Assembly: GCF_023856365.1 (NCBI RefSeq)
Contig: NC_064538.1
Span: 8,750,435 to 8,814,434 of the forward strand
Direction of reading: 5' to 3'
Length of the DNA: 64,000 nucleotides
Source: Brienomyrus brachyistius
Lineage: Eukaryota > Chordata > Actinopteri > Osteoglossiformes > Mormyridae
Part shown: positions 36,701-50,200 of the stretch, in pieces
Layout: every line of letters begins with the position of its first letter
Numbering within the stretch: the first letter of the stretch is position 1
The notes under the pieces: generated by a model
Database searches by the model: none
Told to the model about the DNA's origin: nothing
What the model saw: the letters and a program-made list of their open reading frames with translations, nothing else
Translations under genes and position numbers: made by a program

Positions 36701-39700
36701 CCTGTGTTTCTTTTAATGACAGCAGTCAATATAAAAACTGAACTAACCATCAGAACATTTCTTTTATGACAATTAAGTGTGCAGCTTTTGTCACTGCAGT
36801 GTATCTTTCTGGGTTTCTGGAAGAACCTTTCTAGACCCTCTTGATATGGGAAGTGAGAAACGTCTGGCCCATTTATTGAGATCTGCATGCAGACTGCAAG
36901 ATGGTCTCCTTGCAGTCTATTGCGAATGTTTGTCTTGAGCTGCAAATACATTAACTGTTAGGCTTTAAAAGTGATAGCTGATAGCTTAAAACAGTGATAC
37001 AGTAAAATCCACTTATAACAGACTTCAAGGGACCTGGCAAAGCCGTCCCTTATATCCAAACTCCGTTATATCTAGAGTTTCTATATGACCAGAACACAAC
37101 TACAGGACACCATTTACTCAGCAGAAACACTTATATAGGTATAGATTATTATATTGTACATGTAGTAATCCAACTTTACCTGACCTGATGTGTAACTATT
37201 AATAATCCCGACTACGTATCTGCGCTGGATATCACCGGCACGCCACGCGCCTTGTGGGCGGAGCCTGCATGTCCGTTATAAGTGAAATTCTGTTATATGC
37301 GAGTCCGCTATATCCGATGCTTTTTCTGCATGTTCGTAAAGGCGCACGGCCGAGACCAGCAGACCTCCTCCGTTATAGGCGATATTCTGTTATAAGCAAG
37401 TCCACTGTAGCGGGATTTTACTGTAGTTTAAAGCAGAAAATCCCATTGTGAAAGGTATTTATTACCCTGTTCATGGTTGAGTGGTCCCTCTCACAGTTTA
37501 CACTTCTGACCGGGTGGTTGACGCAACAAATTTTCTGACGCGCCCTCTGTCCGCGGGTGGGAGTGTGCTCGCCTGTGTGTGCGCGCACGTGTCTGTGACA
37601 ATGTATAGACCTGTTCTATAGGAAAGGTAAACTTAAATGACTTCTGCTGTGATCTGGTGCTATACAGAAAACAAAATTAACTTGACCGTCAAGGGGGGGC
37701 GAGGCGTGGCACCCCCCTATTACAATGGTAGGATTAACACTGAATCCAGTAAAGCGCTCCTGTCACACTCTGGCACTCAGTACCAAGTCACCCCGTGCAT
37801 AAAGAGTAACCAGCTGATATGATAAACCATAACTCCCAATTCCCTATAAGGACTTCTAAGTCCTGATTGGTCACGAAACACCAACAAACCAAACTCAAAC
37901 GTATAACAAACACAATTCTCCTGCTCTATTGGTTCACCTTGGTAGCAAAGTAAAATCCACCCATTATGCTCAATTTACCAGAATCTGTCTCGACTACTAG
38001 ACTCTACTTGAAATATGTATATAGATATTGATTATATGACATTGAATCACTGCAAATACATGGTCAACATATTATTAGTTTGATTAACGTAACAATTACT
38101 TATAGATTTGCACTACCGCATAACATATTGCATATAGTCTACTGCGAATATTTTATAAATATAACTCTTTGTGTACCAGTTGGGGTGGTTTCAATTCCCT
38201 TCCTACAGACAGTCCCCCCCCCCCCCCCCACTCCATTGTCTCCACCTCCAAGGTCCGATCTCTCTTCAGCGTCTGTGGAACCAACCGCAGACAGCTATCA
38301 TAAGACGAGGACACACGGTATTCAAAACAATCTCTTCTTGCCTATGGCCTAAGACATAACAGACCCAATATACCTCCCTCCCAGGCCTACCAATGTCCAA
38401 GGTTCCTTCCACAATATCAGTATTAAATCTTCTTGCAAATTATATATAGGTAAAGGTGATGAGATTGCATCATCTATGCAAAAACAAGAAACAAATTCAC
38501 TTTTTTTACGAAAAGAAATTAACTAAGATGCCAATTTCCACTGAGGAAAAAGTTAGGACATCCTCACATTCATCATTATTTAAAATTCCTAGAATTAGAT
38601 TCAGGTGCATCGTGTCAGATGAAAATGATTAGAACATCGTTACAGAGCTTTTTGGTGGAGCCTGTCTTATTTAAACCACAGACGTTTGGTTTGGTTTGCT
38701 CTTGATCGTTGGAGTGAGTGGTATCACCAGGGTGAGATGCAAAGAGCTCTCTGGGGCAAAAAAACCCACAAAGCTACAGACGAGTGGGGGCTGTTTGCAG
38801 GAAATCAGACCCAGGAAATAAAGGCTGCATAAAGTGCATATGCCTCATACCTCTTATCCGCCGGTTTGATCCGGTTCTGGGGGGGGGGGGGGATGCAAGG
38901 TATCTGTGTACCTCTATAAAGGGGATGTCAACTTAAAGTGTGGTGAGCCTAAGCAAAGAGATTTCAGACAGGCAGTTGTTCCCTGAGCTCAGAAAATAAA
39001 GTGACATCATAACCTGAAGCACCGACTGAGTGTCTTAAATTTCTATCGCAGGGTTAATATTATTATTTTTCATTCAGATATTTCTTTAGCTATATGTGAA
39101 TGAGGTGGTCCGTCGCACACTTACGCGATGTCTTATCTGCAATATTTACATCTTCCTCCAAGTCATTCTCTATGATGAGATTATGTCTCCGGTCAAATGG
39201 TAAGTTTTCTTTAGTGTCCGGCATTGGATGTAGGCTTCAAGGTTTATTGGGATTCCTAATGAATCAGTTCTGGAATGGTCAAGTCAAAGCCTGGATCTGA
39301 ATCCTATTGAGATACTATGGGGTGATTTGAAGCGGAAGTGCATGCAAGACACCTTTCAAACATCACACAGCTTAACGAATACTGCATTGGTGAGTGGGGA
39401 AAACTTTCTGCGAGTTGGTGTCAGAGATTGATAGATGGTTATAGGAAAGTGTAGGCGAGCAAGCAGGCAGGCAGACAATGGAAGCCGTGAATGCAGGCAA
39501 ACAGGGTTTATTCACCGAACAAAGACTCACAGACAACGTTAATGACAGACCTAGGGAAACAGACTTGAACGCGGACTGAAATACGCAAGACTAAACGGCA
39601 GGAAATGCAGAACAGCTGGCAAACGGATGGATTCCACACGGGGTTAACGAGGTAGGCGTGGTCCACGAGAGGGCTGGACGGAGGAACGTGACAGAAACGT

Positions 39701-42700
39701 CTCATTGAGGTTATTTCAGCCAAAGGTGGAAATACCAGCTATTAGGGCACAGGGTGTCTTAAGTTTTTCCTCAGAAGGAATTGGCATGTTAGTTAATTTC
39801 CTTTGTTAAATAAGTGAATTTCTTTCTTGTAAGTGCATCACCTTGCAAAAACATCACCTTTATCTACAGATATAATTTGAAAGAAGATTTGATATTGATA
39901 TTTCTTAATAAATATAATGACTAAAGTCCTCCATCTTTGCTAGGTGCACTTGGTGGTCCCGAACCAAAGGAGGAGACCCTACGGGCAGAATCAGCCCCGC
40001 AGTGCGCCTAGAGGACGTGATGTCTCTCAACCAACATGCAGTGGTGAAGTGGTTCCTGTTTTGCTGGATCTGGACCAGAGAAGCGGGTACCTCCTTCACG
40101 ACCAAGAGTAAGAAATTTAGACATTCCTCAACGGAGCAGGAGTTCTGTAAATCTCATTCAGTATCTATTTTCCTGATACGTATATACAAAGACATAAGTA
40201 ATTACTATAGAGATATACAAAGCGTTAAGGGTGGTGAATGGCTCAGTGGGCTAAGCATCTGTGCCTGTGATCAGAAGGTTACTAGTTCATGCCCAGCCCC
40301 AGCAAAATAGCCATGTGAGGAACTCCCAGCTCCCTGGGCACCACAAAGTAGCTGCCTTTTGCTGTGAGGCCCCGCCCCCAAGCTAGCTGTCGTCTGTATG
40401 GAGAGCAAGATGGAACACAGTAAAAAGATAATTTCCGCACAGAGATTAATAAAGTATCATTATTCTAAAACAATCATCAAAAGCTTATAGGTCTGTATAA
40501 GGTTGGTTTTTTGGCGTTTGCAGAAACAGGAGTGTGAATTCAATCTATAACATATGATGCTTTGATATATAAGATGCCCAACAGGGGAAATGGACACTGT
40601 TGAAAATGCAGATTTTTACAACATAATTTCTTTTGCTTGATCTTATTCATTCTTCCGAAATGTACTGGCTGTCACCGTAACGTGTCCTCAGGTATCCCTG
40701 TGATGACTGAGTGTTGTGCTGTATCTATAGGAGCATTAAGATCACTTCAGACGACGAGATCGTGGATGGCAAGATTGAGTTTGCTTTCTGCGATCTCCAA
40801 ACGGCGTGCACTGTCAAGCTGGTTATTAACAACATAAGCACAAGCTTGGTGCATCTCACCGCAATCAGCATTTCACAAAGGATACATTGTTACAAGCTTA
40901 CAGACGGGTCTAAGGTGACTTGTCCTCTACAGCTTAATCCAGGTATGGAACACGAATTACTTAATGTAAAAGGTGTATGTGTGTGTAAGTACCTATATAT
41001 TTTTTTGCAGTAAGAATGGTGACATTTTCTTTCCTTCTTCATACTGTCCTTTTTGATTCTGCATGGTTCCATGTCTTATAATCAAATTTGTTCACTTTGT
41101 CTTTCATTTTTTTTCAACAGAAGGCATCCATGAAGTTTGGGTTGAATTTCAGTCTGACCACTATGGTGCCACTCAAGCCACTTTGGACTTTGAGTTCCAG
41201 AGGGACCCTCTTGGAAGTGCCCAGCCTTTTCGGGTCACTCGCTTGTTAGAGGCTAATTACCAGGGTCCTCTGACAGCAGACCTGGGACCCATTGCACCCT
41301 ACAAACCCGTGCAGCTCCCTAAACAAAGCGATGTGGAGTCTAGGGAGGTAGAAGGGGTGAAACCAGACAGGTAGGCCGGGGTCTGGGGTTAGCTAAGGCT
41401 TCTACTGCTGGAGATGATGAGATAGGAAGCAGGTGAAGTGTTGGTGCAGGGATGATGCAGGTGGCATTTTAGTGGAGTGTCTTTCTTCATTACGTCGAGA
41501 TGTGCAAATTAGTTGGTGTAAGATTATTAAGTCTGTAACATAATTATTGTATTTGATGGGGAGGATGTTTTACCTAAATAAAGTATTATCAATGCATAGC
41601 AACATATTAGTGGTACTCAGATATATAATAATACTAAAAGTGTAAAAGTAGCTCAGTGGTTAGCATTGTGACTTCATACGTATACAGTTTGAGGGTTAAA
41701 TCCTGCCGGGGAGGCATGGTGGTGTACTGGTTAGCACTGTTGCCTCACACCTCTGGGACCCAGGTTCGAGTCTCCGGCTGGGTCACATGTGTGTGGAGTT
41801 TGCATGTTCTCCCCATGCCATCGTGGGGTTTTCTCCAGGTACTCCGGTTTCCCCCCCACAGTCCAAAAACATGCTGAGGCTAATTGGAGTTACTAAATTG
41901 CCCATAGGTGTGCATATGTGAGTGAATGGTGTGTGAGTGTGCCCTGTGATGGGCTGGCCCCCCATCCTGGGTTGTTCCCTGCCTCATGCCCATTGCTTCC
42001 AGGATAGGCTCCAGACCCCCCCCGCGACCCAGTAGGATAAGCGGTTTGGAAATTGGATGGATGGGTTTAATCCTACCTCTAGCTTTATGCTCCCTTTGTT
42101 GGTTTTCCTTAAGCAGACTGACTTACACTTAGTTCTTCTGGTAAGTTTTAATTACTCATAGTTAGCAGTTGCGTGTCTTGCGATCCAGTGTGTTGTCTTG
42201 AGCTTCCTGGCTCTGGGCATGTTCTAACTCTGTAGTAGTGATGCACGGATTGCAGTTATATCTGCGGACACTGTAGTTAATCGGCAGATCAGGCAGGCCG
42301 AGTCATAAAAATTAACATTCTGATTCATAGCGGATGGGGTTGCGAGTGGGTGATATATATCATAAATTAAGTCCATGTTGCAAATGTGAATATATTTGAG
42401 ATTCATTTCATTCAGGTATGAAGTAGCAGACTAGACCCTTGTTGTGGTTAAAACTGCTGCCTTAAACCTCTGGGACTAATGTTTGAGTCACCCCCAGGGT
42501 TCCACATGTGAGGAGTTTGCATGTTCTCCATATGTCATTGCGGGGTTTCCTCTGGGTATTATGCTTTCCCCCCACAGTCAAAAAACATGCTGTTTAGTTT
42601 AATTGGAGCTACCAAATTGCCTGTAGGTGACTGTGCCCTGTGATGGGTTGGTGCCCACTCTGACTGGTAGCTGTAGGCTTCAGACCACTGTGATCCTGAA

Positions 42701-44205
42701 GTTGTTACAGAAAATGGATGGACTCTCACTGCAAGATCCATTTGTCATTGTTAATATTCTTAATCGTTTGTATTTGGGAAGTTGGAGTGACATACAGAAT
42801 TTTATTATGAAGAGGTAATTGATTATTGAATATGCCAGCAGTTGTTTATTAATTGATTAATTTGGACAGCAGCCAAATGTTGTTATTATTAGCTTTTAAA
42901 CTGTTTGTGTTTGGGAAATTGCAGTGACATTTTGAATGTAGTGTGAAGGTGGAAATATCTGTTGCTGTTTTTATTTTACCAAAAAAGAACAACATTGACT
43001 TCAATCAGTCTTTAGCTTTACCTTTATAGCACTGTTTTAACCACAGGTTTTACCAAGTGCTTCACAGACTTTGTAAATACAGTGGTTCTCAATCCTGTTC
43101 CTAACCCTCCCCCCTGCCAGAATGATTTCATTCCATCCCTACGTTAATCAGGCTTATATGGTCCTTAATAGGCTAATAATGAATGTGGAAGCATTGTGGA
43201 TTGGAATGAAAACATTCTGGCAGGGGGGAGGGTTAGGAACAGGAGTGAGGACCACCTAAAAGATGAAAAAGAATATTTTGAATTTGTTTAAAACCAGCTC
43301 GATTCAGTACTGTATCATTGCTCTTGCCTATATCCCCACTGAGAAATACTGGTAATATGTGATCGGGTATCTAAATGGCAGGCTGGATGGGTGGGTGGCA
43401 ATCTCTGTCACTCAGACGGAGATTTGATATATATAAAAGGCATGCATTTATTTCTAACACTACAACTAACACACGAGAGACATTACACTTAACACAAAAC
43501 AGAATAAAATCAATGAGCAGGATGGAATATGGGAAGGCAGTAAGTAAATTTAAATGGGTGCCCTTAAAGGAGAATACTGTTCTACACAGCTAGCCCTCAA
43601 TCTTGGAAGCGCGACCCACAATTATAAAACAGATGAACAGCGCAGGTTAGATTATCAAATGAATGAAAGGGAGTTTACATGGTTTGTGTATGGAGTCTCT
43701 TGAGACTCTGGAAGTTTGTTGATGGTCAAGAGATGGAGTTGGGGGTGGGGGGGGGTTGAGTGAGGTCTGCAGCAACTCTCTGCATGAAACGTCTTTGATG
43801 TTCTGTCTTGCGGCTTTTCATAGTCTGCGGCTTTTTCTTTCTCCTTTGTGCAGCTGTTCTGCAGGCGGGTACCTTCAGTCTGGATATTTATACTGACAAA
43901 TGACTGTCACTTAGACATTACACACAAAAGGCGAATCTGAAAAAGGACCCTTCTCTCTTTGAGGGACTGTGTGTGAGGAAGGAGGAGGCTACATGCTGGA
44001 TTCTTAAAACACCAGCACTCTTTGTTTTACTTTTATCAGTACTTATGTGTGCACCCCCCCCCCCCCCCAGACTAGGCCAGCAAGGGGGGTACCAGCCTGC
44101 ACCAGGCCGCATTTTTAAGTCAAGGCCCAGGTTGTTATTCCTAGGTTTCTGAGCCATAAAACCTGGAATGCTGACCTTCCTTTGCCTTGTTATCTGAATC
44201 GCCTT

Positions 44206-44252
<47 letters not shown>

Positions 44253-47200
44253 GGGGAGGTTTGCATAGATCACATTTGGGGACCAAAATGTCTCCAAAAT
44301 GCGGTAAAACCTGAAACTTCCTTACTTTAGGGGACATTTCATCAGGTCCCCATTTGGATAACCTCAATTTTATACAAATCTGTGAATGCAATCAAAAAAG
44401 TAAAAGTGCCAGAAGTCTTGTATTTTGGTTGGTTACTTATGGTTAAGGCTAGGACTGGGTAGGGTTTAAGTGTGTCGTGATTGGGATTAGGGTTTTTCCC
44501 ATAGAAATGAATGGACGGTCCCTATTTAGATAGGTAGACCAACTTTGTGTGTGTGTGTGTGTGTGTGTCTGAGATCCTACATATAATAAAAAAAATTTTG
44601 AAAGTGCTATATGCATAAACTGCAAACACGCTGTCCAGCCTAGGTGTAAGAACTGAATGTGGGTTGACCTTCAGTATTCTTTAAGTTTTATGACCTGCTG
44701 CTCTTCTGATCTTTCACCTACTTTATGACCCAGCATCTCTTCCTACTCTCTCTAATCTCTTTGCCATGGAATGTCACAAATTCCTCAGCTTCCTTTGAAA
44801 TACTTATAAGCGACAATATTTCATTTAGTGAAGTCCTTTGTATGCTTCTTTTTACACAAATATATATTGCAATTACATTTCATTTGTATTATGCACTATA
44901 GGGTGTGGTTATAGGCTCAAGCTGCTTCATAGGCTTTTCAGCCTAAGTGGTTCTGCTGCACTACATCTGATCTGCAAGACCCTAACAGTAACAGTTTCCT
45001 GTCTTGCAGACACAGGTGCTGCAGGCAAGCGTCAGTCAGTAAATATAGACGCAAATAACTTTCCAAGTGAATTTCTCTCTTAACAGAAAGAGATTAAACT
45101 TCTTTAAACTGAATTTTTCATCACAATACCCCTTGAATTAAAAATCATTTTATTGCATGTTTATTTATGTTCAGCTGAATTAGTTATTTGGCTTGATGAA
45201 ATTGTAAATGAGCATTTGGGTTTGTCAGTTAGGGTGCAATGTAAAAACAGGAGTTTTGAGTACCTGTGTTTAAGTAGCCTGTGCAAGTTGAGTCTGCAGT
45301 CTGTTCTCTCATTTCTCTTTCCAATAGGTCGGATGAGAATAAGTTGAAAACAGTTGCGGAATTACATGACTATCCGTGCCCCAAGAACCTGTCAGAACTG
45401 GAAAAATTCCTGAATCAAAAGCGATTCATATCAAGTGGGTCAAGTACATTTCAGACCAGCAAGTAAGTAACACATATTCCTTCAGAACTTGTGTCCTTCG
45501 CCATGGGTCATAGAGATCATTGAAGTGCAATATTATGCTAAAATGTCTTGATGTGCCCCGTAAACCCAAGCAAATCCAAGCAAGTTGCCTAACTTGAATT
45601 GCTTCCATAAATATCCAGTTATGTAACAGAAAAAGTCTAAATTGACTGAATCATTTTTTGCATGTTAAAAATGTAATAATGTGCATTTCTGCTCCTAAGA
45701 TGCTTTGTTCGCAGTGGATAGAACTGTAGGTTCACATCTCCATGCTTCTGGGTTTGCTTCTCACATGTCTTCATTTTCCCATAGTTAATGTGGGTTTCGT
45801 TTGGGTGCTACATTTTATGTGACTTCTTAAGTGTGTAGCATCCTGTCCACAATGTCTTGGGAACAGGCCTAGGCTCCGGGCTTAGTGGAGCTTTCTACTG
45901 GATAAGCTGTTATGGAAAATACTTCTAATGTTTGCTGTTACTCTTGTCCTTCTAACTTGCAAATCTCAAAGACAAATTTAGTCTTACCTATAATGCCACA
46001 ACCATTGGACTTTTCGCAAAGATAGATTATCTAGTTACAGGCCAATCAGCATGAAGGTCATGCTGATTGCATTTAAGATGTTGATGTTTACAAGAAGCCT
46101 AGAGATTGAGACTGGAAGTTCTGTGAGGCTGCTGCTTTTATATAAATAACAAAATAATAATGTTATGTATTACTCAAGGTCTATTCTGCAGAGGTCCCTC
46201 AACTTCCAGAACTACTCACAGCGCTTCAAGCTCCTGCTTCACCTGGAGGAGCATCAGATGATGAAAGACATCATGAAGTACAGCATGGAGAATGTAACCA
46301 TGACCCAGGACAGAAACAAAACAAACCTTCTTGTTCTTGATGTGAGTTAGTTGAGATTGTCTTATTACATGAAAACTTGTTTCTGCAAAAAGGTGATCTT
46401 AAGAATGCAGTATGTTCATTTGTCATCATGTTAATTTACCTATTTAAAACAACACAAAACAAACTGAAAAATGTGATGAAAACGTTTTTCATTTGATATT
46501 GGTATTATACATATCATGTGGTTAAACAGTACTTGAATTTTTTTAAAATCTTATTTACCTCTGAATTAAAGGAATACTGATTTAACCTCTCCTCATAAGA
46601 CATTCCTCTAAGACCAAGAATCATTCTCTTAACCCTACGTTGAACCCTTTCCAAGGTAGCAATGTCATTTTTAAGGTGTGGTGACGAAACCTGTACACAA
46701 TATTCTAGGTGGGGTCTTACCAAGGGATTATATAACCTCTCTTGACTTAAACTCCACACACCTAGAGATATAACCCAACATCCTATTGGCCTTTTATATT
46801 GCTTCCTCAAACTGGCAGGAGTGGGACATAGAAGCATCAACATACACACCGAAGTCTTTCTCATAATCAGCTACCTTTATTTCAGTGGAACCCATGAAAT
46901 ATCTGTACTTTATAGTTCTGCTCCCTGCATGGATTCCCTTACATTTATCTACGTTAAAGTTCATCTGCCAGGAATCAGCCCAGTCGCTAATTAAATCAAG
47001 ATCCCACTGTAGCCTCTGTGCTGCTAGATCAGTATCTGCTACACCACCTTGGTGTGACCCACAGTTTACTGTATGTATTGATGTCAATATCATTAATGTA
47101 AGTTAGGAACAATAGTGGTCCTAAAATTGAACCCTGTGGTACCCCACTATGAACGCAGGCCCACTGTGACATTGTGTCTCTAATAACTACCCACTGCTTC

Positions 47201-50200
47201 CTGTCTGTTAACCAGTTTTCAAACCAAGCTGCCACAGTTCCTAAAATCCACGCAGCTTTGAGTTTAAGCAAGAGCCGTTTGTGGGGGACAACATCATAGG
47301 CCTTCTGGAAACCTAAGTAGATCACATTGTAGGCCTTTTTGTGATCAATTTCTCTTGTAGCTTCCTAAGAGAACGCAAGTAAATTAGTTAAACATGATCT
47401 ACCTGTCACGAGTGCCGTTACGTGCAGGCGATCGAGCGTGCAGGAATCGGGCAGGAAACAGGCAAGGGTCCGTAATCGGGGAAAAAACGGGGTTTTAATA
47501 AGGACGGGCAGGTCAAGACGGGACAAGAGCACGTACATCGACTGACATCAATGACGGACAAGGGGAACAGGTCAGACCAGGACTTAAATACACAGAGACT
47601 AATCAACGTAAGCGGACAAAGCTGGAGACGATCAGGGAAGCACACATGGGTAATCAGGGGGCGTGGCACACACGAGGAGCGGACGAGCCGGGCATGACAC
47701 TACCTCTCCTAAATCCATGTTGGCTATCGCTCAGAATGTTATTTAAACATGATTTTTAGCACAAAACTGATCTTATATTTAAAGCATTCAGTATGAATGT
47801 TTTACTAAATTTTGGGACATTAAGTAAAAAAGGCTAATGTTGAAGGAGGCGGCGCTGTACTCTGGCAAGGTGTAATTTGGACAAAATCAGATGGAGGCTC
47901 CGTCGGGCTTTTAAACTCTGATTATAAATCTTAATACAGTGGTGCCTGAGGTTCACGAACACAATCTGTTCCAGGAAAGTAAGTAATGATTATGTGATGT
48001 TACGTCATTCAGTTGTCATATTAAGTCATTTTTTCGTAATAGTAAGCCATGGTTTCACATAATTAAATCAATATTTCATGATACTAGGAAGTCTTCATTT
48101 CATGAAAGTATTTCATAATCATGATATTAAGTCATTCAGTTGTGATATTAAGTCATTATTTCGTGATAGTAAGCCATGGTTTCACGACATTAAGTCAGGA
48201 TTTCATAATATTAAGAAGTTTTCATTTCGAGAAATTATGTTATGATTTCTTGATTTTCAGTCATTCTGTTGTGATATTAAGTCATAATAGTATGACTTAT
48301 TATGTGATATTAAGTCATGATAGTAAGCCATGGATTTGTGAAATTAAATGATGATTTCATGATATTAGGAATCAATCTGTATGCGAACCAAGGCAATTTT
48401 TCCCATAAGAAAGCACTGAAATTGGATTCATTTGTTAACAATCATACAAAATAATAATTTTTGTTAATTAATTTTCTGGTTTTACAGTAAAAACTTAAAA
48501 AAGAAAAACACAATATAGTATGGCGACGACCGGACCGAGGCATTGTGGGAGCAGAGAGAGACTTGCTTGCCGGGGAAATCACGCTCTTTATTAACAGTCC
48601 GTAACCCTTGTTGTTGTTGTTAATGCTAATGGTTGCATTTCCCTATTGTCATGCGTGTGTTTGCCCGTCTCTTGTGTGTACCTGGTCCGATCCTCGCGTG
48701 AATTTAGCACGTCTGCTTGTGTTTCCCATCTGTATATTTGGGTTCGGTGCTCGTCGGGTGCCTGTTGTGGTCCTTCTATCTACAATTGCACGTGGTGCAT
48801 GCTGGAACATGCTGGAACATGCGCCCCGCCAGAGCTACAATAATATAAAAAAATTTATCTGGTCGAGGAATCTGTCCGTCAACCAAATTTTGTATGCGAA
48901 CCAATGCATTTTTTTCACGAAATTTTTGGTCGTGAACCAAATTGTTTATACACCACAGCGTGCGTGAACCAGAGGTACCACTGTATCATGAATTAAGTGG
49001 TAGGAAGTCTCGATATCTGAAGGTACCTAAAAATTTAGATTCTGGGGAGGTAGTTGAGGAAGTTCAGGCACCTTATAAGGATACCACATGGTCATATCCC
49101 AAGGGAGCTGTTCAGGAGATGTCTTTCTGAATGACTGAATTCTCATTTCCAACCAGGTCCCAGGTTTGGCTGAAAACAGACCCTCTCTTCTGAGGGGTGA
49201 TTGCATTTTGGCATCCAAAGCAGAAAACAACGGGCCTCTCATTAAGTACAGGGGCTATGTGCATGTGGTGGAACTTAATAAAGTTCTCCTGGGGTTCTCC
49301 GAGAAGTAAGAGCTAAACATTTCACTCTCCATTGCCTGTATCTGTCTTTACTGCCCTTGGTGTAGATGTTATACTGTTATACAGGTAAATTTTGTGTAAC
49401 AAATGTCCCTATAGTCAGTAAAATTCATGGCTGATTTATGAATATTTCGTGAAAGATCATTGGAGTAAACCTCTTCCCTAGATCTCTAAACCTTTTTCAT
49501 TTTTGCAGTATAGTTGATGTTGGCCACCTATTTATCAGTCATTCTCTTTGTTTATTTTAGTTATGGCCTCTGCAGCAAATCATGTGAGGCATTTAGAGTT
49601 TGTCTGTCTGTCTGTCCATAGGCTGCTGCGGAGCTTCATCATCAACATGAAGTTCAACGTGCAGTTTACCATCAGCCGCCTGCTGCTGCGCTTGCAGCAC
49701 CGTGCAGTGCACCTAGCAGTGCTGACCAACTTGGAAAAGGTGCTCTTCCCCACAGGATATGCATCAGAGAATGTGCCCCCCCTTTCCCTAAGGTTAGCCT
49801 CTCCTCCATAATACTTGGAGGACATGATCAGCCTAAATCAATAAAAAAAAAAGTAGAAGATACTCATAGAATAAAGTAATATCGGGTGCCGTCGGTATTG
49901 TTATGAATAGGCATCGCTCCTATAGGATCATAGGATTTAGTCTTGCTCCTAATGTGGGTTCGTGGAGCTGCATTATCTCCTTGTTTTGGTGAATTGATGA
50001 CTTAAAAAGTAGTAGTGTTTGTGTGGGTATGACTGTGATGGTCAGTGTGGCCTTACCTTTTGCGTTTAAGATTGTAGAAGAAAAGTTTGAAGTAAGGCAC
50101 GAGAATGAAAGTCTTGTTATGCATGAGAGAACTAATCGAAATTTATATACACATCATGAAGCATATTAATTTGACACCTTAAGGTTGATCAATATACCAC

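Larger units (their letters stand above)
33911..39943 (+). other. mov10: mov10 intron 2 (6.0 kb)
   Basis: Contents: a 5'-truncated SINE (34581-34640), a hairpin repeat (35157-35190), G18 at about 36676-36693, a pogo-like MITE (37000-37423), a C-rich run near 38216-38229 and a long-TIR Tc1 element (38413-39903) with a solo LTR inside. I saw no missed coding exon; exon 2 and exon 3 join in phase. Confidence 0.65.
41371..45327 (+). other. mov10: mov10 intron 5 (4.0 kb)
   Basis: Contents: nested SINE pair (41641-42077), a worn SINE (42430-42725), a palindromic MITE (43080-43255), a C-rich run (44056-44069), a TG/G array (44207-44256) and a fish repeat phrase ggggaccaaaatgtctccaa at about 44260-44545. 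No coding exon seen. Confidence 0.65.
46342..49156 (+). other. mov10: mov10 intron 7 (2.8 kb)
   Basis: Almost wholly transposon sequence: a minus-strand LINE (46514-47760) split by a solo LTR (47404-47699), then a pogo-like element (47937-48983). Confidence 0.75.

Noticed and set aside
38825..39050. Possible third LTR inside the Tc1 element
   Set aside because: tataaagg and aataaag are in LTR order, but I could not find matching flanking duplications, so it is not listed as a separate element.
41708..41790. Apparent tRNA gene (A box and B box)
   Set aside because: It is the head of a SINE; it does not fold into a complete cloverleaf, and the same head recurs in several copies.
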